Shown piece after piece: positions 1-10,878 of a stretch of 64,000 bases of DNA. Source of the DNA: Costus lasius (taxonomy: Eukaryota > Streptophyta > Magnoliopsida > Zingiberales > Costaceae); contig CM050448.1 of NCBI GenBank assembly GCA_027563935.2, positions 124,759,493-124,823,492 of the forward strand. The letters run 5' to 3'. Every line of letters starts with the position of its first letter. Position 1 is the stretch's first letter. The notes under the pieces are model-generated. The model was not told the origin of the DNA. It was given only the letters and a program-made list of their open reading frames with translations, and searched no databases. The position numbers and the translations under genes were made by a program.

Positions 1-403
1 ATTCATTTGTATGTTCATTGTAATCTGTATTTTCATATAATATCAGATTTTCATGTGTAGGAGGTCTGGGGAGACTCCTTTTTTCTAACTCTTCTAATTT
101 TTGAGCAAGTTTATAAACTTCATTTTCCAATTGTAAAATGCGAAGTTCAATTATTTCAGTTCTATTTGGTCCTGTTGGTACAGGTTGACTAGAACTTGGT
201 AATGAAATATGTTGTTTTTCTAAACAATATTTACATGCTTCGGTAGAGCATATAATACATTGGAAACGGAGAGCCATACTTGGAAACATGAAACAGTAAA
301 TACAAGGATGGTCTTGACTTCCACTTCTAGCTTTCCACTTATGCTCATGTTGTGGCATAAGTTTTGGAGTCATTATCTTATATGGAGTAGGCTCCATAGT
401 CAT
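1..403 (-). CDS. Pol, N-terminal part, cut by the window edge (segment S1)
   Basis: Residues 1-134 of Pol, running off the left edge of the window, so the rest may exist outside. It keeps the N-terminal cysteine-rich motif and the short coiled coil but stops before the protease DTG. The start codon overlaps the CP stop at 400-403 (ATGA), as in the full copy at 17110-19617. Sequence is identical to the full copy as far as I can see by eye. Confidence 0.85.
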   Translation of the reverse strand, partial: MTMEPTPYKIMTPKLMPQHEHKWKARSGSQDHPCIYCFMFPSMALRFQCIICSTEACKYCLEKQHISLPSSSQPVPTGPNRTEIIELRILQLENEVYKLAQKLEELEKRSLPRPPTHENLILYENTDYNEHTNE

Positions 404-958
404 AAGTGTTCAAGATATGGTTTTAACATATCAAGTTGGTTTAGCATTGGGTCTGCTAAATATTCCGTTCCATAAGGAGACTGAAGTTGATCAGCCTTGG
501 TTAGTAGGTCTGAAGTGAACTCTTCTAATTCACTATCAGAATCCTCATTCGTATGTGTGATATCAGGGATAGAAACAATACTATATATTGATTCCGTATC
601 TGATATGTATTCATCTACATGGAGTAGATCCTCTTGTACACAATCAACTAAAATTGATTGTTTATTATATAAATTTTGTCTCTTAGTACAATCTCGTGCT
701 AAGTGATTTTGGCTTCCGCATGTGAAACATGAAAGCTTATTTTTATAATCCCGCTTAGGGTTATATTTCCTTACATGTTTTTCTTTGGCAAGGTAAGGTT
801 TCCTTGCAGCTGATTTTCTAAGAAAATATCTCTTAGAGGTTTTACCTTTAGAGGCTTTTTTAGAAGACTTCCCTTGACGAGACATCTTATGTTCTTTATC
901 ATATGTTTGGGGTGTATATAGCTCATTACAGAAGCTAAATTCCCCTTTGAGATGTCTA
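400..958 (-). pseudogene. Coat protein, C-terminal fragment (S1)
   Basis: Residues about 395-579 of CP, including the basic region, the CCHC knuckle and the acidic tail. The 5' part is replaced at 958 by promoter-region DNA of S2, with one shared nucleotide at the join. No viral start codon remains, so it is a fragment. Confidence 0.88.
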
Positions 959-1079
959 GGCACCTTGCCTCTTCACAAAAGTTACAGACAGGAGGCATCT
1001 TGCCTCTTCACAAAAGTTACAGACAGGAGGCATCTTGCCTCTTCACAAAAGTTACAGACAGGAGGCATCTTGCCTCTTC
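959..1079 (-). repeat. 35-bp tandem repeat array, S2 copy
   Basis: Three full 35-bp units plus a shorter fourth, each with the GAGGCA-AGA-TGCCTC inverted repeat (the fourth has AGG in the loop). It matches 12373-12495 in the complete genome. Here the array is cut off from the TATA box it normally precedes. Confidence 0.9.
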
Positions 1080-1184
1080 ATAAAGCAAAAGCAAATTAAT
1101 AAGAGAGGGAATCTGACCCTCTTAAAAAGTAACGTGCTTCTTAAGGACAGAAGCTGACCCTTCAGATAGTGGTGGGACCATCTT

Positions 1185-2404
1185 TTAATCATCTTGAATG
1201 GCTTCAAGAATATAATCGTCAGCATCATCCATGGGTTGAGCTTGACGTCCATAATCCTTCCATTCTGTAATGAGAGTGGATTCATTCTTGACTTGCAGAA
1301 GATGTTCATGCTGACCAGGATGAGTGATAAAATGAGAAGGAAATGGGACATAGGTCACCTCATGTTCATCATCAACATAGACTTTTAACGTCTTGTCTTC
1401 AGCCAAAAGAAAAGAAGGATAAAGAATCCTATGTTCTTTGGTCATGGTATAATGGCGCCATAGCAGCATTTGTTGTTCCAATGGATGCTCTTGAACTCGT
1501 AGGAGTTCATTCTGGAAAGAATGGTGATCCCAAAAGTCAGGGAGCCAATCTTGTTGTAGTTTAATGAGCACCTGGTGTTTGGCATCACTTGGATACCCTA
1601 AAAACCAAGGTGGACAGGTGCTGATATTCAGATCCAGATAACCATGGAACCGATGGTAATTGTACATGTGTCTGATGCAATATTTTAGTCTCCATGGAAA
1701 GGAGACCATTTTGTCCAAATGCAGGGCATGGACCACGAGTCTATCCAAGAGTCCATACTGAAAAAGATCCAGGAGGGACACTTGTATTCCCATGACTGTA
1801 CAATCTTGCCATTCTGCCAAATCAATCGCAGCCTTGATAATCGTAAAACCTTTATGACAGAGACAATGTGGTTCCTCTGTATGTTGAGTTTCTCGGAACA
1901 GAGAAATCATGGTTAAATGGAGACCTCTTGGTTTCCTTGCTTTATCCAGTGCTATCTGTTGTAAGAGCTTGACTAAAGTTACAAACTTCTGATGTTGTGT
2001 AGTTTTTACAAGCTCATATATGTGTTGTTGAGCTGGGAACAGCTGTGGTGGAATCTTTGCCTGGGAATTTGTCCACTGATTTTCTAATTCAGTAGTCCAG
2101 GTAGTCTTGAAAAGATCCAATGATTGTTCTAGCTCTTGTTTTTCTTTTTGAAGAGCTTCCAGTTTCTGTTGCATGCTGGCTAAGTCTTTTTCCAGAGTAT
2201 TAATCCGGAATTCTTTAGCAATATAGGCCTCTAATGTTTGAGGCTCCAACTTTGTCTGAGGAACTTGTGGTGGCAAGGTCTTCATATACCGCAAGGCCTG
2301 TAGATGTCCTGCTAGTGTGTTCATCGCAGTCAGGAACCCAGGATTATGGTGATCTTTCCATAAAAGATCCAGAATGGTCCTGTCATGTCCTGTTAATGCC
2401 GTAT
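1185..2404 (-). pseudogene. P4, 5'-truncated (S2)
   Basis: Residues about 58-462 of P4 with the normal stop. The first 57 residues and start codon are missing; upstream is 20 bp of filler and then a sense CP fragment. The open frame continues upstream by chance into unrelated residues, so a longer apparent ORF here is chimeric. Confidence 0.88.
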
Positions 2405-2424
2405 GGCGCCATCTGTGGGAACAC
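2405..2424. other. Junction filler between S2 and S3
   Basis: About 20 bp that fit neither flank. The first bases, with the end of S2, read TATGGCGCCAT, which also occurs in sense P4 (about 11990-12000). The remaining bases (CTGTGGGAACAC) are not viral as far as I can see. Together GGCGCCATCTGTGGGAA resembles the region after the LTR in plant Ty3/gypsy elements, but the match is too short to be sure. Confidence 0.5.
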
Positions 2425-2729
2425 AAGAACATAAGATGTCTCGTCAAGGGAAGTCTTCTAAAAAAGCCTCTAAAGGTAAAACCTCTAAGAGATATTTTCT
2501 TAGAAAATCAGCTGCAAGGAAACCTTACCTTGCCAAAGAAAAACATGTAAGGAAATATAACCCTAAGCGGGATTATAAAAATAAGCTTTCATGTTTCACA
2601 TGCGGAAGCCAAAATCACTTAGCACGAGATTGTACTAAGAGACAAAATTTATATAATAAACAATCAATTTTAGTTGATTGTGTACAAGAGGATCTACTCC
2701 ATGTAGATGAATACATATCAGATACGGAA
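2425..2729 (+). pseudogene. Coat protein, internal sense fragment (S3)
   Basis: A 305-bp piece of CP (equivalent to 16617-16921) covering the basic region and CCHC knuckle. It forms one arm of a perfect inverted repeat with 3026-3330. Joined at 2729 to antisense Pol with a one-base overlap. Confidence 0.88.
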
Positions 2730-2837
2730 GTAAATACAAGGATGGTCTTGACTTCCACTTCTAGCTTTCCACTTATGCTCATGTTGTGGCATAAGTTTTG
2801 GAGTCATTATCTTATATGGAGTAGGCTCCATAGTCAT
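2729..2837 (-). pseudogene. Pol, first 36 codons only (S4)
   Basis: Start of Pol, broken after about 36 residues inside the cysteine-rich motif and joined to the sense CP fragment S3. The ATGA overlap with CP is kept. Confidence 0.85.
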
Positions 2838-3352
2838 AAGTGTTCAAGATATGGTTTTAACATATCAAGTTGGTTTAGCATTGGGTCTGCTAAATATTCC
2901 GTTCCATAAGGAGACTGAAGTTGATCAGCCTTGGTTAGTAGGTCTGAAGTGAACTCTTCTAATTCACTATCAGAATCCTCATTCGTATGTGTGATATCAG
3001 GGATAGAAACAATACTATATATTGATTCCGTATCTGATATGTATTCATCTACATGGAGTAGATCCTCTTGTACACAATCAACTAAAATTGATTGTTTATT
3101 ATATAAATTTTGTCTCTTAGTACAATCTCGTGCTAAGTGATTTTGGCTTCCGCATGTGAAACATGAAAGCTTATTTTTATAATCCCGCTTAGGGTTATAT
3201 TTCCTTACATGTTTTTCTTTGGCAAGGTAAGGTTTCCTTGCAGCTGATTTTCTAAGAAAATATCTCTTAGAGGTTTTACCTTTAGAGGCTTTTTTAGAAG
3301 ACTTCCCTTGACGAGACATCTTATGTTCTTTATCATATGTTTGGGGTGTATA
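2834..3352 (-). pseudogene. Coat protein, C-terminal fragment (S4)
   Basis: CP from about residue 408 to the stop, with basic region, knuckle and acidic tail. The upstream end is fused at 3352/3353 to antisense Pol of S5. Positions 3026-3330 are the second arm of the inverted repeat with 2425-2729. Confidence 0.88.
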
Positions 3353-4298
3353 CGTCCGATAATACTCCGGCCTCTGGTAGAGGATCGGATGATGTTGTTG
3401 TTGATTCACAGGAACACCCACCACGCTTCGCAGGCGTAGAGGTATAAGGAATTAACGTGTGAGGGAGGAAAATCAATCCTTCCGAAGTCAGGGTAACACC
3501 CTTATAAGAATTAAGGAGCATATTAAGCCCAATAATAAATTTAGTTTTAACCAAACTAAGTGGGCGAAGGCAGATTCGGCCAATATAGGTTGGTGGTGTA
3601 TAATGAGCATTTCCTAGAGAGAAGGAAAGCTTATGTTTTGCCAAAATGTATTCGTACAAGAATAATTGGCCATCCATTTGTTCTGCATGGAATTTATCTG
3701 CAGGAGCAAGTGGAACATGATATTTACTAGGTACTAAAGTCATGTCTAGGATAGTATTACTACATCCAGTATCAATTAAGGCTTGGATGTCCAATTTCCA
3801 ATCAGAAATTTGGATAATACAATTGATCTTAATGGAATACAACCAAGAAGGTTGTACTGGTTTATGCAAAAAGTCTATTTGTCGTTTTGACAAACATTCA
3901 TTTGTATGTTCATTGTAATCTGTATTTTCATATAATATCAGATTTTCATGTGTAGGAGGTCTGGGGAGACTCCTTTTTTCTAACTCTTCTAATTTTTGAG
4001 CAAGTTTATAAACTTCATTTTCCAATTGTAAAATGCGAAGTTCAATTATTTCAGTTCTATTTGGTCCTGTTGGTACAGGTTGACTAGAACTTGGTAATGA
4101 AATATGTTGTTTTTCTAAACAATATTTACATGCTTCGGTAGAGCATATAATACATTGGAAACGGAGAGCCATACTTGGAAACATGAAACAGTAAATACAA
4201 GGATGGTCTTGACTTCCACTTCTAGCTTTCCACTTATGCTCATGTTGTGGCATAAGTTTTGGAGTCATTATCTTATATGGAGTAGGCTCCATAGTCAT
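3353..4298 (-). pseudogene. Pol, N-terminal third (S5)
   Basis: Residues 1 to about 315: cysteine-rich motif, coiled coil and the whole protease region with its DTG. RT and RNase H are lost; the frame instead runs briefly into CP sequence of S4. Start overlaps the CP stop (ATGA at 4295-4298). Confidence 0.88.
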
Positions 4299-5108
4299 AA
4301 GTGTTCAAGATATGGTTTTAACATATCAAGTTGGTTTAGCATTGGGTCTGCTAAATATTCCGTTCCATAAGGAGACTGAAGTTGATCAGCCTTGGTTAGT
4401 AGGTCTGAAGTGAACTCTTCTAATTCACTATCAGAATCCTCATTCGTATGTGTGATATCAGGGATAGAAACAATACTATATATTGATTCCGTATCTGATA
4501 TGTATTCATCTACATGGAGTAGATCCTCTTGTACACAATCAACTAAAATTGATTGTTTATTATATAAATTTTGTCTCTTAGTACAATCTCGTGCTAAGTG
4601 ATTTTGGCTTCCGCATGTGAAACATGAAAGCTTATTTTTATAATCCCGCTTAGGGTTATATTTCCTTACATGTTTTTCTTTGGCAAGGTAAGGTTTCCTT
4701 GCAGCTGATTTTCTAAGAAAATATCTCTTAGAGGTTTTACCTTTAGAGGCTTTTTTAGAAGACTTCCCTTGACGAGACATCTTATGTTCTTTATCATATG
4801 TTTGGGGTGTATATAGCTCATTACAGAAGCTAAATTCCCCTTTGAGATGTCTATCGCCTTTTAGACGAGTACATCTTTCAACCAATCTATCTATGATGAA
4901 TTGTATTCGTGCTGTAATATTGTTTAAGGCTAAGGAAAGTTGAGCCTTTTCAGGATCATTATTCCATGCCTGATGTATTTCATGACCGATTGGAGCTGGT
5001 AATTTTAAAAATAACCTTTCTCCTAATGCCTGATCATGATATGCTCCTGCCTTACAAGTATAATATAAAAAATCTTGTAAGAAAGGTTTAATATATTTCC
5101 AATTTTTG
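4295..5108 (-). pseudogene. Coat protein, C-terminal half (S5)
   Basis: Residues about 310-579 with basic region, CCHC knuckle and acidic tail. The N-terminal half is replaced by mosaic filler beginning near 5104. Confidence 0.88.
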
Positions 5109-5185
5109 GTTACTTCCATACCTACCATTTATTGTTGATTCTTACTGTGTAACTTGACCTTTGTAATCCCTCCCCAAGCATTTTA
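5104..5185. other. Mosaic junction filler between S5 and S6
   Basis: Patchwork join. Bases 5104-5119 match another part of antisense CP. Bases 5115-5130 match antisense P1 (as at 31290-31305). Bases 5131-5185 are not recognised apart from very short viral-like words. Antisense Pol resumes at 5186. This is the pattern left by template-switching end joining. Confidence 0.6.
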
Positions 5186-6193
5186 ATTTTTAAGGATCCT
5201 TACTGTGTCAGGATCATCATAGGTGATAAAGTCATCAACTTCATCACCGTCCGATAATACTCCGGCCTCTGGTAGAGGATCGGATGATGTTGTTGTTGAT
5301 TCACAGGAACACCCACCACGCTTCGCAGGCGTAGAGGTATAAGGAATTAACGTGTGAGGGAGGAAAATCAATCCTTCCGAAGTCAGGGTAACACCCTTAT
5401 AAGAATTAAGGAGCATATTAAGCCCAATAATAAATTTAGTTTTAACCAAACTAAGTGGGCGAAGGCAGATTCGGCCAATATAGGTTGGTGGTGTATAATG
5501 AGCATTTCCTAGAGAGAAGGAAAGCTTATGTTTTGCCAAAATGTATTCGTACAAGAATAATTGGCCATCCATTTGTTCTGCATGGAATTTATCTGCAGGA
5601 GCAAGTGGAACATGATATTTACTAGGTACTAAAGTCATGTCTAGGATAGTATTACTACATCCAGTATCAATTAAGGCTTGGATGTCCAATTTCCAATCAG
5701 AAATTTGGATAATACAATTGATCTTAATGGAATACAACCAAGAAGGTTGTACTGGTTTATGCAAAAAGTCTATTTGTCGTTTTGACAAACATTCATTTGT
5801 ATGTTCATTGTAATCTGTATTTTCATATAATATCAGATTTTCATGTGTAGGAGGTCTGGGGAGACTCCTTTTTTCTAACTCTTCTAATTTTTGAGCAAGT
5901 TTATAAACTTCATTTTCCAATTGTAAAATGCGAAGTTCAATTATTTCAGTTCTATTTGGTCCTGTTGGTACAGGTTGACTAGAACTTGGTAATGAAATAT
6001 GTTGTTTTTCTAAACAATATTTACATGCTTCGGTAGAGCATATAATACATTGGAAACGGAGAGCCATACTTGGAAACATGAAACAGTAAATACAAGGATG
6101 GTCTTGACTTCCACTTCTAGCTTTCCACTTATGCTCATGTTGTGGCATAAGTTTTGGAGTCATTATCTTATATGGAGTAGGCTCCATAGTCAT
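5186..6193 (-). pseudogene. Pol, N-terminal part with protease (S6)
   Basis: Residues 1 to about 336, intact through the DTG protease, then cut at 5186. No RT or RNase H. Confidence 0.88.
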
Positions 6194-7929
6194 AAGTGTT
6201 CAAGATATGGTTTTAACATATCAAGTTGGTTTAGCATTGGGTCTGCTAAATATTCCGTTCCATAAGGAGACTGAAGTTGATCAGCCTTGGTTAGTAGGTC
6301 TGAAGTGAACTCTTCTAATTCACTATCAGAATCCTCATTCGTATGTGTGATATCAGGGATAGAAACAATACTATATATTGATTCCGTATCTGATATGTAT
6401 TCATCTACATGGAGTAGATCCTCTTGTACACAATCAACTAAAATTGATTGTTTATTATATAAATTTTGTCTCTTAGTACAATCTCGTGCTAAGTGATTTT
6501 GGCTTCCGCATGTGAAACATGAAAGCTTATTTTTATAATCCCGCTTAGGGTTATATTTCCTTACATGTTTTTCTTTGGCAAGGTAAGGTTTCCTTGCAGC
6601 TGATTTTCTAAGAAAATATCTCTTAGAGGTTTTACCTTTAGAGGCTTTTTTAGAAGACTTCCCTTGACGAGACATCTTATGTTCTTTATCATATGTTTGG
6701 GGTGTATATAGCTCATTACAGAAGCTAAATTCCCCTTTGAGATGTCTATCGCCTTTTAGACGAGTACATCTTTCAACCAATCTATCTATGATGAATTGTA
6801 TTCGTGCTGTAATATTGTTTAAGGCTAAGGAAAGTTGAGCCTTTTCAGGATCATTATTCCATGCCTGATGTATTTCATGACCGATTGGAGCTGGTAATTT
6901 TAAAAATAACCTTTCTCCTAATGCCTGATCATGATATGCTCCTGCCTTACAAGTATAATATAAAAAATCTTGTAAGAAAGGTTTAATATATTTCCAATTT
7001 TTGATTTGGATTATTTCAAGCTTTCGTATTGCTTCTTTTTGTTGGGCATTAAATCCCATATTTGGGTTAGACCCTAAGATCATAATTTTCATGCGATTTG
7101 TGAAATTATAGGGATTAACTCCGAGTGAAATATCCTGTTGGAAATCATTAGGGCAATTTAGTTTGTAAGATTCCCAAATTGCTCTTGCTGTTTCTCCTAA
7201 GAAATTTTCTAAATAAGAGTACATCTCTTCTGCTGTGAAGTTTCCAAGTATTTTGGTTACTTCCATTGATACCATGGAGGCCCAGTTATCTAGAACTGTG
7301 CTCCAGGTTTGTGGATCATGGGCTGCTAGATTTAAGATTCTTCCTTCATCTAGAAGCTTTCTTCTATCTATGGTTTCTAGGGGTTGTCTTTTTCCTCTAG
7401 ACCATCTATCATCTCTTTCTTCATTATACTGTGTATACTGTGTATACGATTCTCGAGGAGGTTGTCCAATAGGATAACTCCGTATGTGTGAAGTACTTGG
7501 CTGAGCCGTACTTGTTGAGGCTACTGCCTGTCCTGGATTGTTATAAACAGGAGCAGTGTTACTAGCTTGTTCTTGGCCAGTCATTATTGTATCCATTAAG
7601 TTCTGGGGAATACTTTGGATACTTTGAGAATCTAAGTCATCTATGACTATCTCTTCTATGAATTCTTCCATAGTATTTGTTTCTAAGAAGGTAGTATTTT
7701 CTTCTTCTTGAGTAATTCCTAAGAAGGCATTTATTATATCTTCTTCTTCTTGTGTAAAGTCTGTTTTTGGTGCATACCAGACTCTAATGTTTCCTTCCGT
7801 ATCATACTCAAGTTTTTGAGTAGGAAGTAATTTTCCTTTATTAATAAGGGATATTTCTAAACATATCATTTCTTCAAATGTAAAGTTTAGCTCTTTTGAT
7901 ACTACAAGAGTATTTTCTTTGAGTATCAT
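6190..7929 (-). CDS. Coat protein, intact copy (S6)
   Basis: Full 579 codons, overlapping MP at its start and Pol at its stop by ATGA. Same domain layout as the copy at 15374-17113, where it is described. It has no viral promoter in this segment. Confidence 0.9.
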   Translation of the reverse strand: MILKENTLVVSKELNFTFEEMICLEISLINKGKLLPTQKLEYDTEGNIRVWYAPKTDFTQEEEDIINAFLGITQEEENTTFLETNTMEEFIEEIVIDDLDSQSIQSIPQNLMDTIMTGQEQASNTAPVYNNPGQAVASTSTAQPSTSHIRSYPIGQPPRESYTQYTQYNEERDDRWSRGKRQPLETIDRRKLLDEGRILNLAAHDPQTWSTVLDNWASMVSMEVTKILGNFTAEEMYSYLENFLGETARAIWESYKLNCPNDFQQDISLGVNPYNFTNRMKIMILGSNPNMGFNAQQKEAIRKLEIIQIKNWKYIKPFLQDFLYYTCKAGAYHDQALGERLFLKLPAPIGHEIHQAWNNDPEKAQLSLALNNITARIQFIIDRLVERCTRLKGDRHLKGEFSFCNELYTPQTYDKEHKMSRQGKSSKKASKGKTSKRYFLRKSAARKPYLAKEKHVRKYNPKRDYKNKLSCFTCGSQNHLARDCTKRQNLYNKQSILVDCVQEDLLHVDEYISDTESIYSIVSIPDITHTNEDSDSELEEFTSDLLTKADQLQSPYGTEYLADPMLNQLDMLKPYLEHL

Positions 7930-8894
7930 TGTTCTAAGAATTTTTCTAAGCCTGATGTTGAAGCCTCATCATCATTTTTAGATTGTTTCTTTTTATAACT
8001 TGAAAATCTCAAGTTATAAGTATCATCAGAATTTTTAAACATTATGCTTTCCTCAGGGACAAGCATTTGTTCTTGTTCTAAGTTTTTAGAGATATTCCAA
8101 TCTAATCCACCAAGATCTTCTGGTGAGATCGTCATGGGTTTTATCATTTTAATTCCTTTACTAGCTAAAGCATCTATAACATTTGAAATATAAAGCTTAT
8201 AACCAGTGTTTGAATTGTTTGTTAATTTGCCTAGAAATCTTAATCCAATAAGAAGATTAGAATCTCCTGCAAAATCTTCGTATCCTCTTGTTTGGATACC
8301 AATTTCTAATTCTCCTAAGTCTTTTATACTTATGAGAAAATCTGGGGCACAATAGAAAATACCCTTATTATCTGTCATGTCAACTTCCATGCAGGCAATA
8401 AGTGCCTTTCTTGCATCCGATTTCCATCGTTTATCAAGAATTGCAATAAGAACCTTTGTTCCTAGCTTTTTACGAGCTAGACCTTTTACTGAAATCACAA
8501 TCATCCCAATATGGGCTAATGTCTTTCCAGATAATCGTAATTTGTTTAAAGAATCTCTAGAAATGATCTTGAGATTCCTTGGTTCTGTTGTGACAGACAA
8601 ATGTTCTTCACGTGTTATTCTTAGAAGTTGGGTTCTAAGGTTTAACGGTCCAGTCCTATATAGGAGTTGTGGACGTAAAATTTGTAACCTATTATTTTGA
8701 TAGGCTTCAAATTGTTGGTCAATATCAACAACTTCTTCCAACACTTGTGCTGGGAGTCCTTGTTGGTCAAAAATCCTATTAAGAATATTTGGAATAGGAT
8801 TACTAATTGATAACCTTTCATTATGGTTATTTTCTCTGACTGTTGTTGTTCCAGTTAGAGTGTTAGATGTCCCTGTAAAAGGTCGTGTACTCAT
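7926..8894 (-). CDS. Movement protein, intact copy with one substitution (S6)
   Basis: Full 322-codon MP. It differs from the other copies by one base near 8239, giving Arg instead of Gly in the LIGLGFLGK stretch (about residue 220), a position otherwise invariant here. The ATG at 8894 is chosen because it overlaps the P2 stop as ATGA. Confidence 0.85.
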   Translation of the reverse strand: MSTRPFTGTSNTLTGTTTVRENNHNERLSISNPIPNILNRIFDQQGLPAQVLEEVVDIDQQFEAYQNNRLQILRPQLLYRTGPLNLRTQLLRITREEHLSVTTEPRNLKIISRDSLNKLRLSGKTLAHIGMIVISVKGLARKKLGTKVLIAILDKRWKSDARKALIACMEVDMTDNKGIFYCAPDFLISIKDLGELEIGIQTRGYEDFAGDSNLLIGLRFLGKLTNNSNTGYKLYISNVIDALASKGIKMIKPMTISPEDLGGLDWNISKNLEQEQMLVPEESIMFKNSDDTYNLRFSSYKKKQSKNDDEASTSGLEKFLEQ

Positions 8895-9278
8895 TTCCAA
8901 ATAAATTGAGTACTCCTTGGTGTCTTTTTAGACACTGAGGTTTGAGATGTTTCAGGTTGTGTTGGAGACATCTGTACTACTCTGTGTAACTGAGTAGTTA
9001 ACTCATTTATTGAGTTTTGATACTGTTGGGCTTGTACTCCTAACATATTTTCGACTACCTCATGTTGCCTAAGCAAGATTGTAGAGATAGATCTTATCAT
9101 TTCTTGCTGGGCAATTAAAGTGTCAGTGTTCATTTTTACGTTAGCAAAAATGAGATTTAATTTTTTATTTAAGTGTATTAAATATGTAATGATAAAATTG
9201 TTTTGTCTGACAAAACGTTTATCTGATGCTCCTTGTGGATCATCAGTAATAATACCTAGAGGATTATCTAGGTAATTT
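8891..9278 (-). pseudogene. P2, 5'-truncated (S6)
   Basis: Residues about 43-170 of P2. The start is lost at the inversion join with S7 at 9278. Confidence 0.85.
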
Positions 9279-10808
9279 GATCCTGACACAGTAAGGATCC
9301 TTAAAAATCCTTTAAATAAATGGCATTCTTATGACCATAACATATCTGATTATAGCCATATAGAAAAAATTGAATCCGGAAATCCTGATGTGGATGACTT
9401 AATCCGGCTTCTTGAAAAAGATAAAATCTTTGGCTCAAATCCCCAACAACATTGGGAGAAAAACAAACTTGTTTGTATCTTGAAAATCAAAGACCCTGGT
9501 TTTCGTATAACAAACAAGAAAATTACAGCAACAAATGAAAACATTGCTGAATTTAAAATGCATATTGAGGAATTATTAAATCTCAATGTCATAAGAAGGA
9601 GTGTTTCTCCTCACAGATCCCCCGCATTCATTGTAAATAAACACAGTGAACAAGTTAGGGGCAAAACAAGAATGGTCATTGATTATCGAAGATTAAATGA
9701 TAATATTGAAGACGATAGCTATGACATTCCAGATAAAACAGAGTTAATTAACTCTATACAAGGAGATATGTTCTTCTCAAAATTTGACTGCAAGTCGGGT
9801 TTTTGGCAAATCCGTATGGCAGAAGAATCAATACCATGGACGGCATTTACCTGTCCAATAGGAAGTTTCGAATGGCTTGTCATGCCATTTGGACTAAAAA
9901 CTGCACCTGCAGTATTCCAAAGAAAAATGGATGAAGTATTTAAACCTTATCAAGACTTTGTTTGTGTGTATATAGATGATATTCTAGTACACAGTAAAAC
10001 AGAGAAAGAACATACAAGTCATTTAAAGCTTGTATTACAAAAATTCTATACTAATGGGATTATTGTCTCCGGACAAAAATCACAGTTCTATAGAAAAAAT
10101 ATTGACTACTTAGGAGTCGAAATTGGGCATGGAGTTATTAAGCTCCAACCTCATATTGCTTCAAAAATCAAAACTCTTGAAGTAACAGATACAAAAAGCC
10201 TACAACAATTTTTAGGCTTAATTAATTATGCTAGGCCTTTTTTAAAGGATCTTCATAAAATGAGTGGACCTCTCTACTCAAAATTAAGTCTTACTGGCGT
10301 TAAGAAATTTAACACAGAAGACTACAAACAGATTGATAAAATTAGGCAATTAGTAGAAACACTACCATTGCTCAAATTACCACTGGATAGTGATTATCTC
10401 ATTGTCCAAACAGATGGGAGCGAGTATGGATGGGGAGCAGTCCTCCTCCGAAAGCCTCATAAATATTCTACAGAGATAGAAACTATTTGTAGATATGCTT
10501 CTGGCAAATTTCGCGAGAAAAATGTCACAAGCAGCATTGACCAAGAGCTCTTAGCCGTTTGCTACGGCTTAGATGCTTTTAGACTATTTCTTTTAAATAA
10601 AAAAGAAATATTAATAAGAACTGATTGTGAAGCAATCGTAAAGTTCTTCAACACAAAGAATGAGAAACGCATTTCTCAAAAGAGATGGTTATCATTCACA
10701 GACCATTGTATTAACAATGCATATAGAATTACCTTTGAGCATATCAAAGGAAAAAATAATGTCATCTCAGACATATTATCACGCCTTTTACAAAGGCCAC
10801 ATGAATAA
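9278..10808 (+). pseudogene. Pol, C-terminal RT-RNase H part (S7 left end)
   Basis: Residues about 327-835 with all RT and RNase H motifs but no start codon, cysteine-rich region or protease. The normal stop is followed by intact P4. Confidence 0.9.
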
Positions 10809-10878
10809 GTCTTTGACTTCATACCAGCCTATGGGCTATATAATAATCTACAAGGTTATTCAAAGCTAATCACCTCTT

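Larger units (their letters stand above)
958..2404 (-). mobile_element. Pararetrovirus segment S2
   Basis: Antisense segment with the 3' part of P4 and the start of the non-coding region behind it. The left break falls exactly at the end of the fourth copy of the 35-bp repeat. The right break lies within P4, followed by filler at 2405-2424. No TATA box or PBS is included. Confidence 0.85.
5186..9278 (-). mobile_element. Pararetrovirus segment S6
   Basis: Antisense, 4.1 kb: P2 (truncated), MP, CP and the first 336 codons of Pol in natural order. Both ends lie next to genome positions around the AAGGATCCTT palindrome in Pol: it ends there at 5186, and the neighbouring S7 begins there at 9278 on the opposite strand. 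Confidence 0.88.

Noticed and set aside
497..706. Open frames opposite CP, Pol and P4 (for example 497-706 +, 260-475 +, 1719-1916 +) that recur in every copy
   Set aside because: They are shadows on the reverse strand of real viral genes; they recur only because the genes recur, and show no motif or start context of their own.
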